Origin: Helianthus annuus
Taxonomy: Eukaryota; Streptophyta; Magnoliopsida; Asterales; Asteraceae
Direction of reading: 5' to 3'
Length of the DNA stretch: 64,000 nt
Assembly: GCF_002127325.2 (NCBI RefSeq)
Contig: NC_035449.2
Location: forward strand, 81,489,451-81,553,450
The notes beneath the pieces were generated by a model. The model ran no database searches. It was given only the letters and a program-made list of their open reading frames with translations, and was not told the origin of the DNA. Of the stretch, positions 1-12,600 are shown piece by piece (the stretch's first letter is position 1; the number at the start of each line of letters is the position of its first letter). A program made the translations under genes and the position numbers.

Positions 1-1725
1 GTAAAGTTTTCGACAAACATGGGTGGAAACTAAACATGAGGGATTGTACTTGTAAGTTCAGATTAAAAACCCCCCAAGTCTAGCAAATGGGATAGAAATC
101 CCTGGTTTTGTAATTTTGGGGTGTCGACATTTTGAAAAGAGAAAGAGAAGAACCCATGAAAGCCTCTAAAATTCATAAAATTGAGGCAAGGTGGAAGCCA
201 AAATGCTTGCACGATGAAGGGGTTGTGATAATCTATTAATGGTAACTATGAGGTAAGTTGTGGTTTTTCATTTGATGGTAAATTTCGCTAGAGATGATTT
301 GTATGGTGAAAGGATTAGGATTATTCTTGATTGTTGTAAGAATCAATGTAGGAATTTTGCAAAAATTGAAGGAGATTTCATAGTATTGCAAGTGGGTGTT
401 GACTTTGGGTATAACCCATGATCGTCCTTAGATAATGTAACAATTGGATTGAAAGAATTTGATGTTTTGTTATGTTTGGTGTCCATTGAATGTAATACTT
501 GAGCTTAGTAGGGAAAGATGGTGTTTGATGTTATCAGCTAGGAAGTTAAGCATAAAATATTTGTACATTGTGCTTTATATATGGTATGCACAACAAGTGT
601 TTGATGAAATGCCTAGGTGAGAATAATAGGTGAAATTGTACGCAAGTAATGGATGAATACGTATAGAATGTGATAATGGTGATATTCATAGTAAACTAAC
701 ATGAGGCGTATCTTTTGGATGGAGTTCATGTGGAAAATTAATTTGTTAGTATGATGTGGTAAAAGTATGCTTTAAGAGTGGTATTCTATGCTTGAATGGT
801 GTGATGTACACCATGTCTTGGATTAATTGCTAAATGACGATTAAGAAATGAATGTATACTAAATGTATAGCATGTGGACTTACTAGTAAGAGATATTGTT
901 GGAAATTAAGTACTATTAGCTAAACATGGGTTACGGTGTAGATTGTAGAATCATGGAAAATACTAGTATGTGTGGAATTAAGTATATAAATATGTATATA
1001 TGTAACTAAGTAATCTTATGCTTGTATATGACCAATAGCATGAGTATGAAATTCGTATAATGTAGTGGTTATGTTATAGCATGCCAAGATGAACATATGT
1101 GTCTAAGTTAGAAGTTAGTATGCTTGATAGTTGACTTTTTGAAAAGTCAAGGAATATGGGAATGATATGGTTAGACTTTCTAACACTATTGTAAGATTAG
1201 GGAAGTCATGTGATACATGCTAGATCATTGTGTGTTATACATGATGATATCTTGAATTGTGTGGATTTGGAATGATGTGATTGTTAATTTAGGACATATG
1301 TTTGTTAGAACTTGACTAATGAAAGTCAATGCAAGATATGAGTTGGAAACAAATATTATTATGCATGTGCGTGTATGCTAATAACGTGGTAAACATGATG
1401 ACATGAAAGAATAAGGATCATGTCAAGATGGATGAAAACATCGAAAGCTAAGGTGTTAAAAGGAGGCAAGGAAGCTAGCATGAACATGGTGGGATCGAGG
1501 TAAGTGATTCTCAACTTTATCTCCATGCATGTTAATGAATGTATATATAAATATATGCAAGATGTATGGGAACCATGGATGGATGAGTACATAATATGGA
1601 ATCAAGGTATGGAATGTAGTAACAGATGAAGTGTAGTATAACTATACTTGAATACAAATTGTGGGAAAAACGGGAAGTCGAGGGCCAAACGACGTTGACC
1701 AACATTGTGGTAGTTCATATGAGCA
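1..1725. other. Unclassified non-coding repeat-like DNA at left edge
   Basis: No open reading frame with recognisable protein similarity is visible on either strand. The stretch is AT-rich with many TATG and ATGT words and GTTGACTTT-type motifs like those in the LTRs elsewhere in the window. It stops abruptly at about 1725, where the 5' LTR of the Copia element starts in its interior. It is therefore probably the end of another element inserted into, or joined to, that LTR. The class is unknown because the other end lies outside the window. Confidence 0.4.
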
Positions 1726-1835
1726 ATCATTCCCAAATCCAGTTGTGTTTATGATGATGTGTTTATTATCACTTTTTAATTGCATTTTCGAACTTATTCA
1801 ACTGTTTTATAAAAAACACACTCTAAGATCCAACA
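1726..1835 (+). repeat. Truncated 5' LTR of the Copia element
   Basis: These 110 bp align with the last 123 bp of the 3' LTR at 29716-29838, with a few substitutions and small indels. The shared part starts at ATTCCCAAATCC and ends in CCAACA. The first roughly 570 bp expected from the 695-bp 3' LTR are missing, so the LTR was cut by whatever lies at 1-1725. Confidence 0.8.
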
Positions 1836-1836
1836 A

Positions 1837-1849
1837 TTAATATCAAAGC
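1837..1849 (+). other. Primer-binding site of the Copia element (decayed)
   Basis: TTAATATCAAAGC lies just after the LTR end. It matches the usual plant initiator-Met complement TTGGTATCAGAGC except for three G-to-A changes, the pattern expected from decay of methylated cytosines on the other strand. Confidence 0.7.
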
Positions 1850-2039
1850 CGGTTAAACTGAATTGACTTAAACCTTGATTCAGAAGATAATCTGAGCTAA
1901 TATTGATAACTAATTGAGTGATCAAAAGATTTGAGAAGAATTAGACCACTCGGAACATTAATTTGTTTCTAATACTCAGTTGTTTGAGAAAAACCTAATA
2001 GAATTCAGAGAGTTGTCAATCACTCATGATCCTCATAAT

Positions 2040-3420
2040 ATCGAATTGGCAAACAAGCCTCTGATGCTCGTTTGCCATGAATTTAAGATATGGCAAAAAA
2101 GGATTTGTCACCACCTATCCCAGTAGAACACTGGTTGCTGAAGGTCGGTGGTTTATGGTCCTTGCATTCCTCCTGTACCAAGTACTGAAAGACCAAACAC
2201 GAATATTCCTAAGAACCCCATAGATTACTCTGAGCAATATTTCTAGAAATTAGAGCACGATGCTAAGGTATTCGGGATACTAGCCATGGCCTTTCCTAAT
2301 GAAATCTATGATGGATTACTCCCTTGTAAGAATGCCAAAGAGTTGTGGGGGTGTTTTGAATGAATGGTTTGGCGGTACAAATGAAGTATATGATAATAAT
2401 AGGGAAACCTTGAACCAATAGAATGAAACATTCAATCATGTCAAAGGGGGAATCTCTGACTCAATAGTTTGAGCGATTCAATTGTTTAATCAGTGAGCTA
2501 AGGCTTGCTGATCAAACTTATAAAAATGCTGCTTTGATTCATAGATTTTTTTGATCTCTTCCTGACAAGTGGAATACAATTGCAATTTGTTTTGAGAAAT
2601 TTTATTGGATTTAAGGAAATGACTCTGACACATATTCATGGCAAACTTCTCACATTTAAGAGAGAGCTAGACCAAATACAGAAGTTGATGTGTTAAAGAT
2701 ATTAGCAATTCAGTTTTAATACCATTCCAATCCTTTTATTTGCTTTCTTTACTTTAACGGTCATTTTTATGTTGCAAGGTGGGCCAATTCTTTTCCTGCT
2801 TTTGGGCCTTGCTGATCTCCTTTTGGGCTGCAGTCGTGTACAGCTGTGAAGGCCCCTCTAGGGTTTGGTTTGCTATTTATCCTGCTGGTTGGTGTGTAAG
2901 AAAGAACATCAGACACTTTTTCACCTTTCACAAAACATTGCATCATCCCCTTCTCGCAAGTTCTGCGCGAGAGCATTAACGGTTCTGCTGTCTTTGTTTA
3001 TCAGCTTTGATATTTCAGTTTCATCAGTCAATCAATCTGTGATGACCGAATCACTTGTATCTGTGAAGAATTTCTGATAATATAATTCGTGTTCTTCGTT
3101 TGTATTCAATAATATTGAGTTCTCTGATATGATGTCATTAGGAAAGGTTGCTGATGATTACACTTTTGGTAACATAGCTTTGATGAGTCATGATGGATCT
3201 TCATCAACCAACAGTGTGATTGATCAGAGTTATGATCATGGCATTGATATAACTATTGACTCATCACCTGTTGGTAACCAGATTTTGCATGAATGATGAA
3301 TGATCAAAAGCCTATGGATCTAACTTACCAAGAGGAATTTGACCTTCTAGACCAACTTGCACTTCTAAGCATCTGAATAAAAATTTTTAATAACAATCGG
3401 TAGAAGGTTTCCTGGTTTGG
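2040..3420 (+). pseudogene. Copia gag pseudogene, interrupted by a solo LTR
   Basis: Translating the + strand across frames gives fragments typical of the plant Copia gag (UBN2 / gag-polypeptide family). Around 2250-2350 there is a stretch ending in an AKELWG-like motif. At 2470-2570 there is a region resembling FNxLISELRLADQTYKNAA followed by a SLPDKWNTI motif, and at 2620-2690 a THIHGKLLTFKREL motif. The reading frame resumes exactly at 3135, after a solo LTR (2691-3129) and one copy of its 5-bp target duplication, and runs on to about 3330. There are many stops (for example at the W/R/Q positions in 2440-2550) and small frameshifts, so no protein can be made. No zinc knuckle is recognisable before the break at 3452. 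Confidence 0.75.
2691..3129 (+). mobile_element. Solo LTR (439 bp) inserted in Copia gag, TSD TGATG
   Basis: The insert starts TGTTAAAG and is flanked by the direct repeat TGATG (2686-2690 and 3130-3134). Removing the insert and one repeat restores the gag frame without a gap, which is strong evidence for the boundaries. The 3' end reads TCTCTGATA, so the expected terminal CA is TA. Inside are a TATA-like GCTATTTAT at about 2872 and an AT-rich 3' region. No second LTR or interior is present, so the element was reduced to one LTR by recombination. It is probably Copia-type by length. Confidence 0.8.
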
Positions 3421-3451
3421 AGGGTATCGGTAAATTTGAAAAGGACAAGTA

Positions 3452-4200
3452 CACAGGGACGTAAATTGACATTTACTCCAATATTTTATTTGAACGTTAG
3501 ACTATGGGGTATGGTTTGTGTTTGTACTTTCATAGAAACAACTACGTAAGCGTTACATTAGATTCTAGTATTCCACTATGTTTCTAGATTTGTTTCGCCA
3601 GAAGGGTTGTAGTTCTACTTTCCACTAGAACTTTCACTATAATGACATTACTATTTTTTAAATACTTTTATGTTTAACAATTAAAATTACTGATAAAATT
3701 TTATTAGGTTATGCAACCAGTACATAAACCAACATAGAAAATAAAACTAGTACCAATGAGGTTGGTGTCCATTGGCAGCCTTCATAAACACCTAGATTTA
3801 GATTTCTTAGGTTCAAATCTTAAGATGACGTGATTAAAAAAATCGTTGTTCTAAAAAGGAAAATAAAAAGTAATACATAAACCCACATATAAACTAAGAC
3901 TACACTATGAAAGGTTGATAATTCCAGCATTATGTAGAGGTGTACAAACCAGTATTTTTTTTACAACCGAACCTGTTTTTTGGTTGTAAACAAATCAGTT
4001 TCCAAGGTTCAAACCTCAAACTGGTTAAACTGATTCGGTTTGGGTTATAAACTAATTTGGGACAAAAAAACCAGATTTTTATAACCAGTGGTTCAATTTA
4101 TAAACCACTTTCAAATATCGAGAACGAAAATCGGTCTACAAACTGTCGGGTTTGATTAGGTTGAAACCGGTTTTAAAAAAAACGGGTTAAAAACCGCACC
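3452..4200. repeat. Left arm of a 26-kb-spaced inverted duplication
   Basis: This segment is the reverse complement of 30490-31235 along its whole length, with scattered substitutions. It contains a tRNA-derived SINE-like piece (about 3757-3845), a GGTTT/AACC-rich hAT-like or foldback repeat (about 3932-4200), and at its left edge about 26 bp of the terminal inverted repeat of the MULE at 31209. It abuts Copia gag on the left. On the right, after about 7 unmatched bases, it abuts the truncated Gypsy LTR at 4208. Both junctions are abrupt. Confidence 0.85.
3757..3845 (+). mobile_element. tRNA-derived SINE-like fragment
   Basis: The segment TGGTGTCCATTGGCAG ... AAACACCTAGAT ... GGTTCAAATC resembles the 5' part of the SINE-like sequence at 44815-44900. 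Both carry a pol III A-box-like word, the string AAACACCTAG, and a B-box-like GGTTCAA. An inverted copy lies at about 30855-30945, as part of the inverted duplication. The ends are not defined. Confidence 0.4.
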
Positions 4201-4207
4201 AATATAC

Positions 4208-5838
4208 TAGGCACATATGAATCACCCCAAAACATTTGAAAACTTAAAAAAGGGGACTATGTACTCACTTGGGATTGAACAAATGTCTTGTTCAAAGATT
4301 AAGCAAAGCTCAAAGATTCAAGAGTTTCCTAATATGTCGATGTCTATGTGTTAGTGCATAATGAGATTTTAATCGGAGGATTGGATAGAATGAAGTCTAT
4401 AAACCAAACAAGTGAAGAATCTCGTATTAAATGGTTTAATAAGCCTAACATTCTGATTAGAAAAGATTACTAAGTGCTTTGACCCGTTATGACTCGTTAA
4501 AGTGGTTTACACCACTTTAACAGGATGCAAGCATAACTAGGAGTTCAAATGATTAAATAAGTCCTATGATGAGTCTTATATGTCAAAACAAGTTTGATCA
4601 TGCTATAATATTAGTTTAGATGTCAAAAATATGGACTTACATGTTTCAAACCATTTATGCGCCAAAAGGGCGTTTTCGGCATTTTAAAAGTACATAAAAT
4701 CGACTCATCATATAACTAACAAAACTATATGACCATAAGGTATAACCTCTAGGGTTATTCCTTGTATTACTATGGTCATAAAAATGCGCTTGGTCGAATC
4801 CTAAGATTGACCAAACGGGTCAGATTCGAAAGTCAAAGCGGTAGTCAAACTGCTCGACTTACGACTAAGAAGTAAGCACTAAACTAGATATGATGAGTTA
4901 GAAATGTTGGAACATGTCTAATAATGTTATAAAACTTATTTGGTGTCAAAGCTTTAAGTTTAATACCCAAAAACTGTTTTGTCGTAAAATGCACTTTTGT
5001 GCATTTTTGACTTTTAATTCGTAAAACTTTTACTCGTTACTTCGCCTACTAAACGTGGTAATCAGAAGGTGCAATCGCAAGGGATTAATACCTTCGTTCT
5101 TACGATCACATTGCAAAGTTCAATTTAAACTTTGACTTTACCAAAATGGTCAGAACGGAAAGTCAAATAAAAGTCAATTTGTACGACTTTTAGCTCAAAT
5201 AGCTAAAAATAATGAAAAGACTAGGAGAGAGCACTTACTTGTGTTGAAGAACACTTTAAGAGCTCAGTAGGAGGCTTCGAAAAGCTGGAAACAACCTCCA
5301 AAGAGTTGGGAGAAGAAAATGGAAATGAGCAAGTCTTGAATGGGCAAAGTTCTTGGCTATTTATAGTGAAAATGAGCTCACCAATTCAAGACAAGTGTCC
5401 CTCCAAGTGTTTTAACATGCCTTGTGTCATCACACTTGTCCAAAGAAAGTGAATGGCTGGAAATTTCGCGACTTGGGGGCCCAGGGAAGGAGCAGGAGGC
5501 TGCCAGGTAATTTTATGCTATCTGGCACATCCATACGGACCGTATAGCTAATAGGCTTACGGTCCATAAGCCTTTGAGCTGGGCAGAAGTTTTGAAATTT
5601 GACAGTTTAGGCCCCTGGATTTGAATTGTCGCATTTTGTCATTTTAAACCCTTTTAACCTAGTATTTAGGTTATATAAAGGTGTTAAGGCATGTGTAACT
5701 CGGATTTTGTTCCGGAAATGTCGTGGATATCGTTTCGTTCGATCGTACAATTACGCGTTTCGTAAATAAAATATAACATTTTATTGAACACGAAAATGAT
5801 CGAAACTGTGCAACGATTAAAAATAGGCAAATGTCACA
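4208..5838 (-). repeat. 3' LTR of outer Gypsy element, truncated
   Basis: This LTR is collinear with 25906-27545 and ends at TGTCACA on the + strand. The part matching 24632-25905 is missing, removed at the junction with the inverted segment. A palindromic cassette with CATACGGACCGTATAG and GGCTTACGG words lies at 5530-5573, in what is the upstream U3 region on the element strand. Confidence 0.9.
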
Positions 5839-5865
5839 GTCTCCCCTACTTTAGGAAATTTCGTC
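5839..5865 (-). other. Polypurine tract of outer Gypsy element
   Basis: On the minus strand, CCTAAAGTAGGGGAGAC directly precedes the LTR start TGTGACA. This is the plus-strand primer position. The same tract stands next to the LTR at 58839, showing that the two families are related. Confidence 0.75.
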
Positions 5866-5872
5866 CCGAAAT

Positions 5873-7020
5873 TTAATTAAAGGAAAATTTTGAGAAAAAA
5901 TGCGGGTATTTCGCCTTCATTTGATCCTCTCGTTCCCAAGTAAATTCTAGGCCATGTTTGGATTCCCAGCGAACTTTAACAATCGGTATTCGTTTGTGCT
6001 TGAGTCTCTTGACTTCACAGTCCAATATTTCCACAGGTTTCTTGACAAAGTGCATCGTGTTATCACCGCGAATTTCATCAAGCGGGATGTGGAGGTTTTC
6101 ATCGGCAAAATACTTTTTTCAAGTTGGACACGTGGAAAGTTGGGTGATCATTCCCAAGTTCAGGTGGTAGGTCAAGTTTGTAGGCTACCTTTCCGATCCT
6201 CTCAACGATCTTAAATGGTCTCACATATCGAGGTGCAAGTTTTCCTTTCTTCCCAAATCTAACCACACCTTTCCAAGGGGATACCTGTAGAAAGACGTGA
6301 TCACCAACTTGGAATTCCAAGGGCTTGCGTTGTTTTTCCGCATAACTCTTTTGACGACTTCTAGTTGTCAAAAGGTTATCGCGAATTTTCTTGACTTTGT
6401 CTGTTGTTTCTAGAATGAGTTCAGGTCCGGTGAGCTGAGCTTCACCAACTTCATTCCAACAGATATGCGAACGACATTTTCGACCATAGAGAGCTTCGAA
6501 AGGAGCCATGTTGATGCTGGGGTGATAACTGTTGTTGTAGGAGAATTCAATCAAAGGTAGATGCAAATCCCAACTACCACCAAAGTCGATCACACAAGCT
6601 CTAAGCATATCCTCAAATGTTTGGATCGTCCTTTCGGATTGTCCATCCATTTGAGGATGATATGCAGTGCTCAAATTGAATTTGGTTCCCATGGTAGATT
6701 GCATGGCCTTCCATAAATGAGATAAGAATCGAGCATCGTGATCTGATATGATGTTCAAAGGAACACCGTGACAAGATACAATCTCATCAACATAGATTTT
6801 AGCAAGTTTATCGGTAGAGAAATCCTCACGAATCGGCAAAAAGTGTGCTGACTTTGTTAGACGATCAATGACTACCCAAATGGCATCATGACCTCTAGAA
6901 GTACGTGGTAGTTTGGTGATGAGATCCATAGCAATGTTTTCCCATTTCCAAACCAGAATTTCTGGTTGCTCAAGCAAACCAGAAGGACATTGATGTTCTG
7001 CCTTTACCTTAAGACAACTA
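5873..7020 (-). pseudogene. Integrase core and chromodomain of outer Gypsy pol
   Basis: A long open stretch (about 7014 to 6099, minus) encodes the integrase core. It has Asp in MDLITKLP, Asp in SDHDARF and Glu in GQSERTIQT, the last two separated by 35 residues as in DD35E integrases. After NLKKVF a one-base indel shifts the frame. The next frame (about 6090 to 5873) carries HFVKKPVEIL, then VRWESKHGLEFTWERED, the C-terminal chromodomain of Tekay/Del elements, and a stop at 5873-5875. At the 7020 side the frame runs into the zinc-finger cysteines and continues at 20780 beyond the nested element. The product would have been the DNA-joining enzyme with chromatin-targeting tail. Confidence 0.9.
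7016..7020. repeat. Target-site duplication AACTA, left copy
   Basis: AACTA at 7016-7020 is repeated at 20780-20784 on the other side of the nested Gypsy element. Both copies lie inside the integrase reading frame of the outer element, which becomes continuous if one copy and the insert are removed. Confidence 0.9.
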
Positions 7021-10000
7021 TGTCACACCCTGACTTTTGCGGAAGCGTGATTATTGGTGTGACTTTCTTAATACCATAGCATTCAATCATAACAACGCTA
7101 TATGATAAAAACCATAAGATGCTCATCCATTAATTAAGTTTAGAAAACAACATAACATAAATTGTTTGAAACGTAGACACCAAATTTTTAAGTTACAACC
7201 ATAACATGTTTAACTGAGTTCATAAGGACTCAACAAAAGACGTTAACTAAAACTGGGTTTAGAAACATGTGTCCCGTCCAGGAATAGGACACACTTCCTA
7301 ACTCTAACAACCTTGGATGACATCTTTTATTCGTGATGCAGCTTGACTACATGCACACACCTGCCATATCCACTTAGTTCCCTGAAATACATGTAATTTA
7401 AAAAACATCAACAAAAGTTGAGCGAGTTCATGTGTATGTGTATGAATAAACCTTTAAAGTATGTCTATATGTATGTAAGTCCCTGGTATGTAGCAAATAA
7501 GGAAAGAGAGATCTCCAATGGGTTGCAAAGCCAATGGTATGTGTGAAAATGGTGCAGGAAGACTCAAACCTAGCAAATTTGTCTCCGGGATGAAGACATA
7601 GTCACCACATGGGCCACCCTGGTCCGCATGGGTGTGGGCTCGCTACACCCAAATAGATCTATCACTCATGTCCCTCGGTCCTATGATGAGAATTAATGGC
7701 CTTAAGTGTCATACCCACCACTCACATGATCAAGCAATAAACCCTCCTTAAGCTATCCATACCATGTATAAAACGTTTGTAATAATTGTAACATATATTT
7801 CACTCCCAAAGTATAAAGCTGAAAACAGTTAAAAGAAAAGGGGGACATGAACTCACTGTATTGCGTCTTCTCGATTGTAGCCCAAATTCTCTTCAGCAAA
7901 CCCGACTACCTACAACGTGCTAGGGTCTATTAGACGAGTGGGCCGTGCCTTAATTTAGAGTTAACGTGTTGAGTTACGTTTCTTATGTCTCCGCCATTAT
8001 TCCAAGTTATAATTTCTTGTTAAAATAAATTATTTTAACTTTAAATTATATTTCGTTTTGGAATAATTGTTTAACAATATTTTGTATCAATACTTCTCAA
8101 GTATTTAATTTCGTATTTCCTTCCCAAGGATGGGGGTATCTTATACATGTATCTTTGTATTCTCGTATTCGTATTCTCATAATAATATATTTTCAAGTCT
8201 CGCTTTAGAAAATATATATGTATAATCCTTATTTGTCAAAAATAATGTATTCCAAGAAAATATATATTTTCCCAAAAATCACATATCTTCTAAATATACT
8301 TAGGAAAATATATTTTTATCTCCCAAAAATAATATATTTACTTCTTGTTGAAAATACGACATAACTTGGTAATATGTACCAAAAACCATATTTTTACTTC
8401 TTTCGTTTCCAAAATAATATTTACCAAAAATATATTGTAACGGTATTTTCCGGAATATTTTGTAAGTTACGTTCTTCACAATATTAAGTGTGTAACTTAT
8501 ATATTTATTCCTTGTGATTATTGGTATAATTTTGGATTGTAAATTTCATGGTATTTGTTAAGTTATATTATTTTACCCTAAAATAATATAACTATTCCAT
8601 AAAGTATACAAATATTCACCCAAGTGTCTTTAGTATAAAATATATATTCTAAATATATATTTATCCATTTTTTATTTACAAAAACCATCCTCCAATACTT
8701 GTATTTTTGTAACAAAATTTATGGCAAAGTTTATATTGAAAAACATAGTTTAAAACATACTTGTAAATACTTGTCTAGAAAATATTTTCTAAGTGTTTGT
8801 ATTTTTTAGAAAATTTCGCCATAGTTTCCTTTGAAAATGGAGGTGTCCATGCTATTTAGCATATCATTTTCTTTTCAAAATCAACACAACAATCAACAAT
8901 CAACAATCAATCCCTAAACAATATTATACTTTCCAAGAGCAAAAACTATACATTTTACATAACGCTATGAACTTGATCTTTTCACAAAAACTTGTAGGAA
9001 CTTGGTAGCGTTTATAATGGACCTAGTTACCCTCTAAAGTGTGTTTATCCCTTTAAGAATCTCATTTCATAAAGAAACTAGGTGTTTACAACTTGTAATC
9101 ACATTTTACCAAAAATGTTTATTTATAACATCTTCTTGTTTCTCTAGTATCTCTACACTTGTTTTTCCACTAAAAATAGTGTAAGTTTAAGTAAAAACCA
9201 TGATATTTCAAAAATCATATTTTGAACTTGGTTTTCTTGGAAAATCATTCATAAATCTTGAACCTATAAGTTTACTAGCTTACTTTGTTTATTATTTTTC
9301 AAGAAACCCTTTCCTTTATCAAGTTCATGTTTTCTCAAGAAGATGATCATCCTATGTTGTTACATAATCATCCTCCCACTTGCTAGATTATGTGTTTAAT
9401 CACCATCTAGCAAGCTCCATGTGATGATTAACATCATCATCTCAAGAAATCAACAAGCAAGCATTATACATACACTAAACAACCTTATTTCATCAAGATT
9501 TCATCATATGTAAGCTTATGTTCAAGATTCAAGTTTATGTCTTTTAGTGATCTTGTGATTTTCAACATAATACAACTTTTAACCAATCAAAAATGGAAGT
9601 AACAAAGGTCAAGAGAGTCTTACTACTAGCTTTAAGCTAGGGAAGAAACAAGTGTGAAGATGGAATGGATAAAAGCTTGTGTGAGTGGTCCTTCAAGATC
9701 CAAGAGTTCCAAACCTTCTTGTCTTGCTTCTTACGCCTTGTGAGGAGCTTGGAATGGGTGAACTAAAAATGAAAATGGTGGTGGTGGTGGTGGTGGTGGG
9801 AGGGGTGTTCGGTCGAGATGAGAGGGAGAGAGTATGGGGGAGTTGTGGTGTGTGTTGTGAAGATGATCATGAGTTCTTATAATCACAATTAAGGTTTGTC
9901 CAATGGTTCTAATGTTCCACAAAGTACAATCACAATCCCATCAAATCCAAGAGAAGATTTAAGTGAGATTTAGGAAGATTGTAGTGATCTTGGTGGTGTC

Positions 10001-10779
10001 CTTGTGACCGTAAATTCCAAGGGGGGGGGGGGGGTAAATGTAAGTTTAAATGGTAATGTAAGTATTTAGTTGGAGATTAAGTGTAATATCTAGTGTTTTA
10101 AGTGTTTGATGCATATATAGGATGTTAGGGTGTTCGGGGATCATAACTAGTTCAAAAATAATAAAACAATGCTTCTAGCCAGATTTTAGTGTTCCGGGTA
10201 ATGTCCGGTTGTTCGGTGAGATACTGGTTCGTTAAAGTGCTAAGTTATACCGTATAGTGTCCTTTATGTAACTTTTTGTGACACTTTTAATTCCCGACAC
10301 TTAGGAAAGCATTCAGGACCATTTAGTCAATTTTCTACACATTACTAGCTTGTTAAAAAGCTGAATTTTGGTGAAATATGCAGAATTCTGCACTTTTAGT
10401 GGATTTTAGGCACTTTCCGGCACTTAAACTATCACCTAGTGACGCAGTTTTATGGTCCTTACTTCCCTACACACCATACTAGTGTAGTACCTTGTCTCTG
10501 GCCCTTACTGGGTCTCAAAACACTGTCTGTCTATGTACTGACATTGTCAGCATGTTTCTGAGTTATCCGCTAATGGTGCTAACTGTGCTTTGTGCATTGT
10601 TTATGTCACTAAAGTTTGTATGTGATAAATGATGTGACAATATGAAATGTGATGCACATGTATGTATGATACAGAAATCAGAAAGCAGTTTAAGTCATCA
10701 GTTGAAATTAAGCACAATCATTAAGCACTAATCAATATTAATTAATTGTAGGATACCTGGATTTTTGACAGTTGTCACA
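7021..10779 (-). repeat. 3' LTR of nested Gypsy element (3759 bp)
   Basis: It matches 17064-20779 closely from end to end. The copies differ by substitutions and indels, for example 24 bp near 9345 missing from the other copy, different (TGG)n lengths at 9778-9800, and a G tract of 13 at 10021-10033. The LTR is very AT-rich from 8030 to 8900. ORF-like stretches in it are low-complexity and are not genes. Confidence 0.95.
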
Positions 10780-12600
10780 TTCTCCCCCTGTTAAGAAAAT
10801 TTCGTCCTCGAAATTTGTACTACCTTAACTACTTAGGGTTTCATTATGCGTGTATGTATATGAATGATACTGGGGTAACTACCAAACCGCATCTAACCTC
10901 ACTCACAGCAAGTGAATTCCATGGATATAGTTTAACAATAAGAGCCCAATGGTTACAAGGCACGTGTTCTAGCATTTGATGTTGAAGGGCACTAGTCGTA
11001 GAGGTGTCTGGTCTAGCGTAACTCTGTTAACAGGGGTTCCTCAAAGGGGAGTGTTGACCAATGGATTCTTCATACACTTGGTCACAATACGCAAATGAGT
11101 ACCCATAAACCATAGCATCCGCTATATGAACTCAAAATCAACAACTTGAATATGAAAAAGATCTGTCAATTTTCGAATAAATAATTGGTAAGGATTAGTG
11201 TGTTGATAATCCTGAATTGCGAAAATACATCGAATGAAATACAAGCGAATCTGGTGTATCATTGTCTTGATTCGTAGTTGTATCAGGAATGCTTAAATGA
11301 GAAGTCAAACAGAAGTATGTGTAGTTTTATGTGAAACAGTTGACCATGATTAGCACAAGCTACAAATTTGTAATGACACCACAAGGTGTCGTAATTGACA
11401 TATTTTAATAATAGCGGTGACCGAACAAGTTCACCTTGTTTGTAAACAAATGAAAGTATACTAAAACATCCTGAGGATTTGATTTACACGATGTTATGGA
11501 GTTTTCAATTGATTATGGAACATCAAGGAACTACGGTTTCTGATTGAAGATGGAAAGCAATAAACCCTGTAAGGTATTTAATTTATAACGAAAGAATTGT
11601 TAGGAGGTACACTGCGATATGAAACGAATCTAGGTACCATTGTCTTAACACACAACTGTGCTGAGATCACTTTAATCGTGATAAACAAAACGGATTTATA
11701 ACAAATGAATAGACAATCAAATCCTTGTATGAGGTGCGTAACCATTGTGAAAGTATCACCGCAAGGTATCAAAATCAACAAACGATTAGTGGAGTCGTAG
11801 ACCAAGCAAGTCTACAACGGCTCGAAACAAAAAGGACATTTGCAAAAATATTTGAATATGATGCTCCCAGTACATTATATGACATTTTAAATTGAACATG
11901 CGAAATGGATAAGTTCAAGCAATTGAACTTGGCTTCGGCATAGCCTGACAATAAACGTATGTATCAACAAGGGAATTCCAGCATGGTTACAAAGACAAAC
12001 CATGAATGCAACTTATAATAAAAGGAGTTTCAATAAAATGTGATGGCTTGGCAGCAAAAGGAGCCAACAATTACAAGAGCGTGGGTTATTCGAATCATTG
12101 ACCAATAGTTACTTTAGCAAAATAATGTTTGAACTTTAATGAAGGGTTTATTCGAAATGAAACAACATGTGTGGCAAACGATGCATGTGTGACATATGAT
12201 CAAGTGTCGAAGCAAATGTGTGTTCGCTCTCAGCGAAGAAAATTGGCGCGATGCAACTACCATTAAAGGGGGAGCAGGGATGCAAGCCTCTACTCGCTAG
12301 AAACAAAAGCGGAAATTCCAACAAAAGAAGTTTGAGTACTTTCTGTTTGGTTAACTGAAGTAGCATATTTATCAGGACAATGGGGTTTGCTTGAGTTCAT
12401 AGGTGTGGTTCCTAAGTGACGACCTTTACGGGTTTTGACCTGGGTTCCCAAAGGATTAAGCACATGTTTTGCGTGTTGCGCAGGAATCACAATTCTTTTG
12501 CGTAGATTTAAAACAAGTTATTGTCCCACCATTCCCCGGTATACTTTCTTCCTGAATTCCCATATAATGACGCTAAATCATTGATCACTCTTAAAATAGT
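10780..12600 (-). other. Nested Gypsy 3' interior without recognisable coding
   Basis: Next to the LTR, 10780-10818 holds the minus-strand polypurine tract (AACAGGGGGAGAA) and the TTCGAGGACGAAATTT tail usual for these elements. The remaining 1.8 kb shows no RT, RNase H or integrase motifs in any frame. Short open frames here (for example around 12150-12490) resemble nothing I know. Whether this is a badly decayed pol end or foreign filler I cannot tell. Confidence 0.6.

Noticed and set aside
7540..7700. A counterpart of the conserved TATA loop in the nested Gypsy LTR.
   Set aside because: At the matching distance there is a different GC-richer sequence with no copy of the AGTACCAGCGGCGTATCC loop.
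9685..9922. ORFs on both strands around the GGTGGTGGT microsatellite in the nested Gypsy LTR (repeated at 19743-19925).
   Set aside because: Both lie in LTR sequence and come from a trinucleotide run; the two LTR copies differ in run length.
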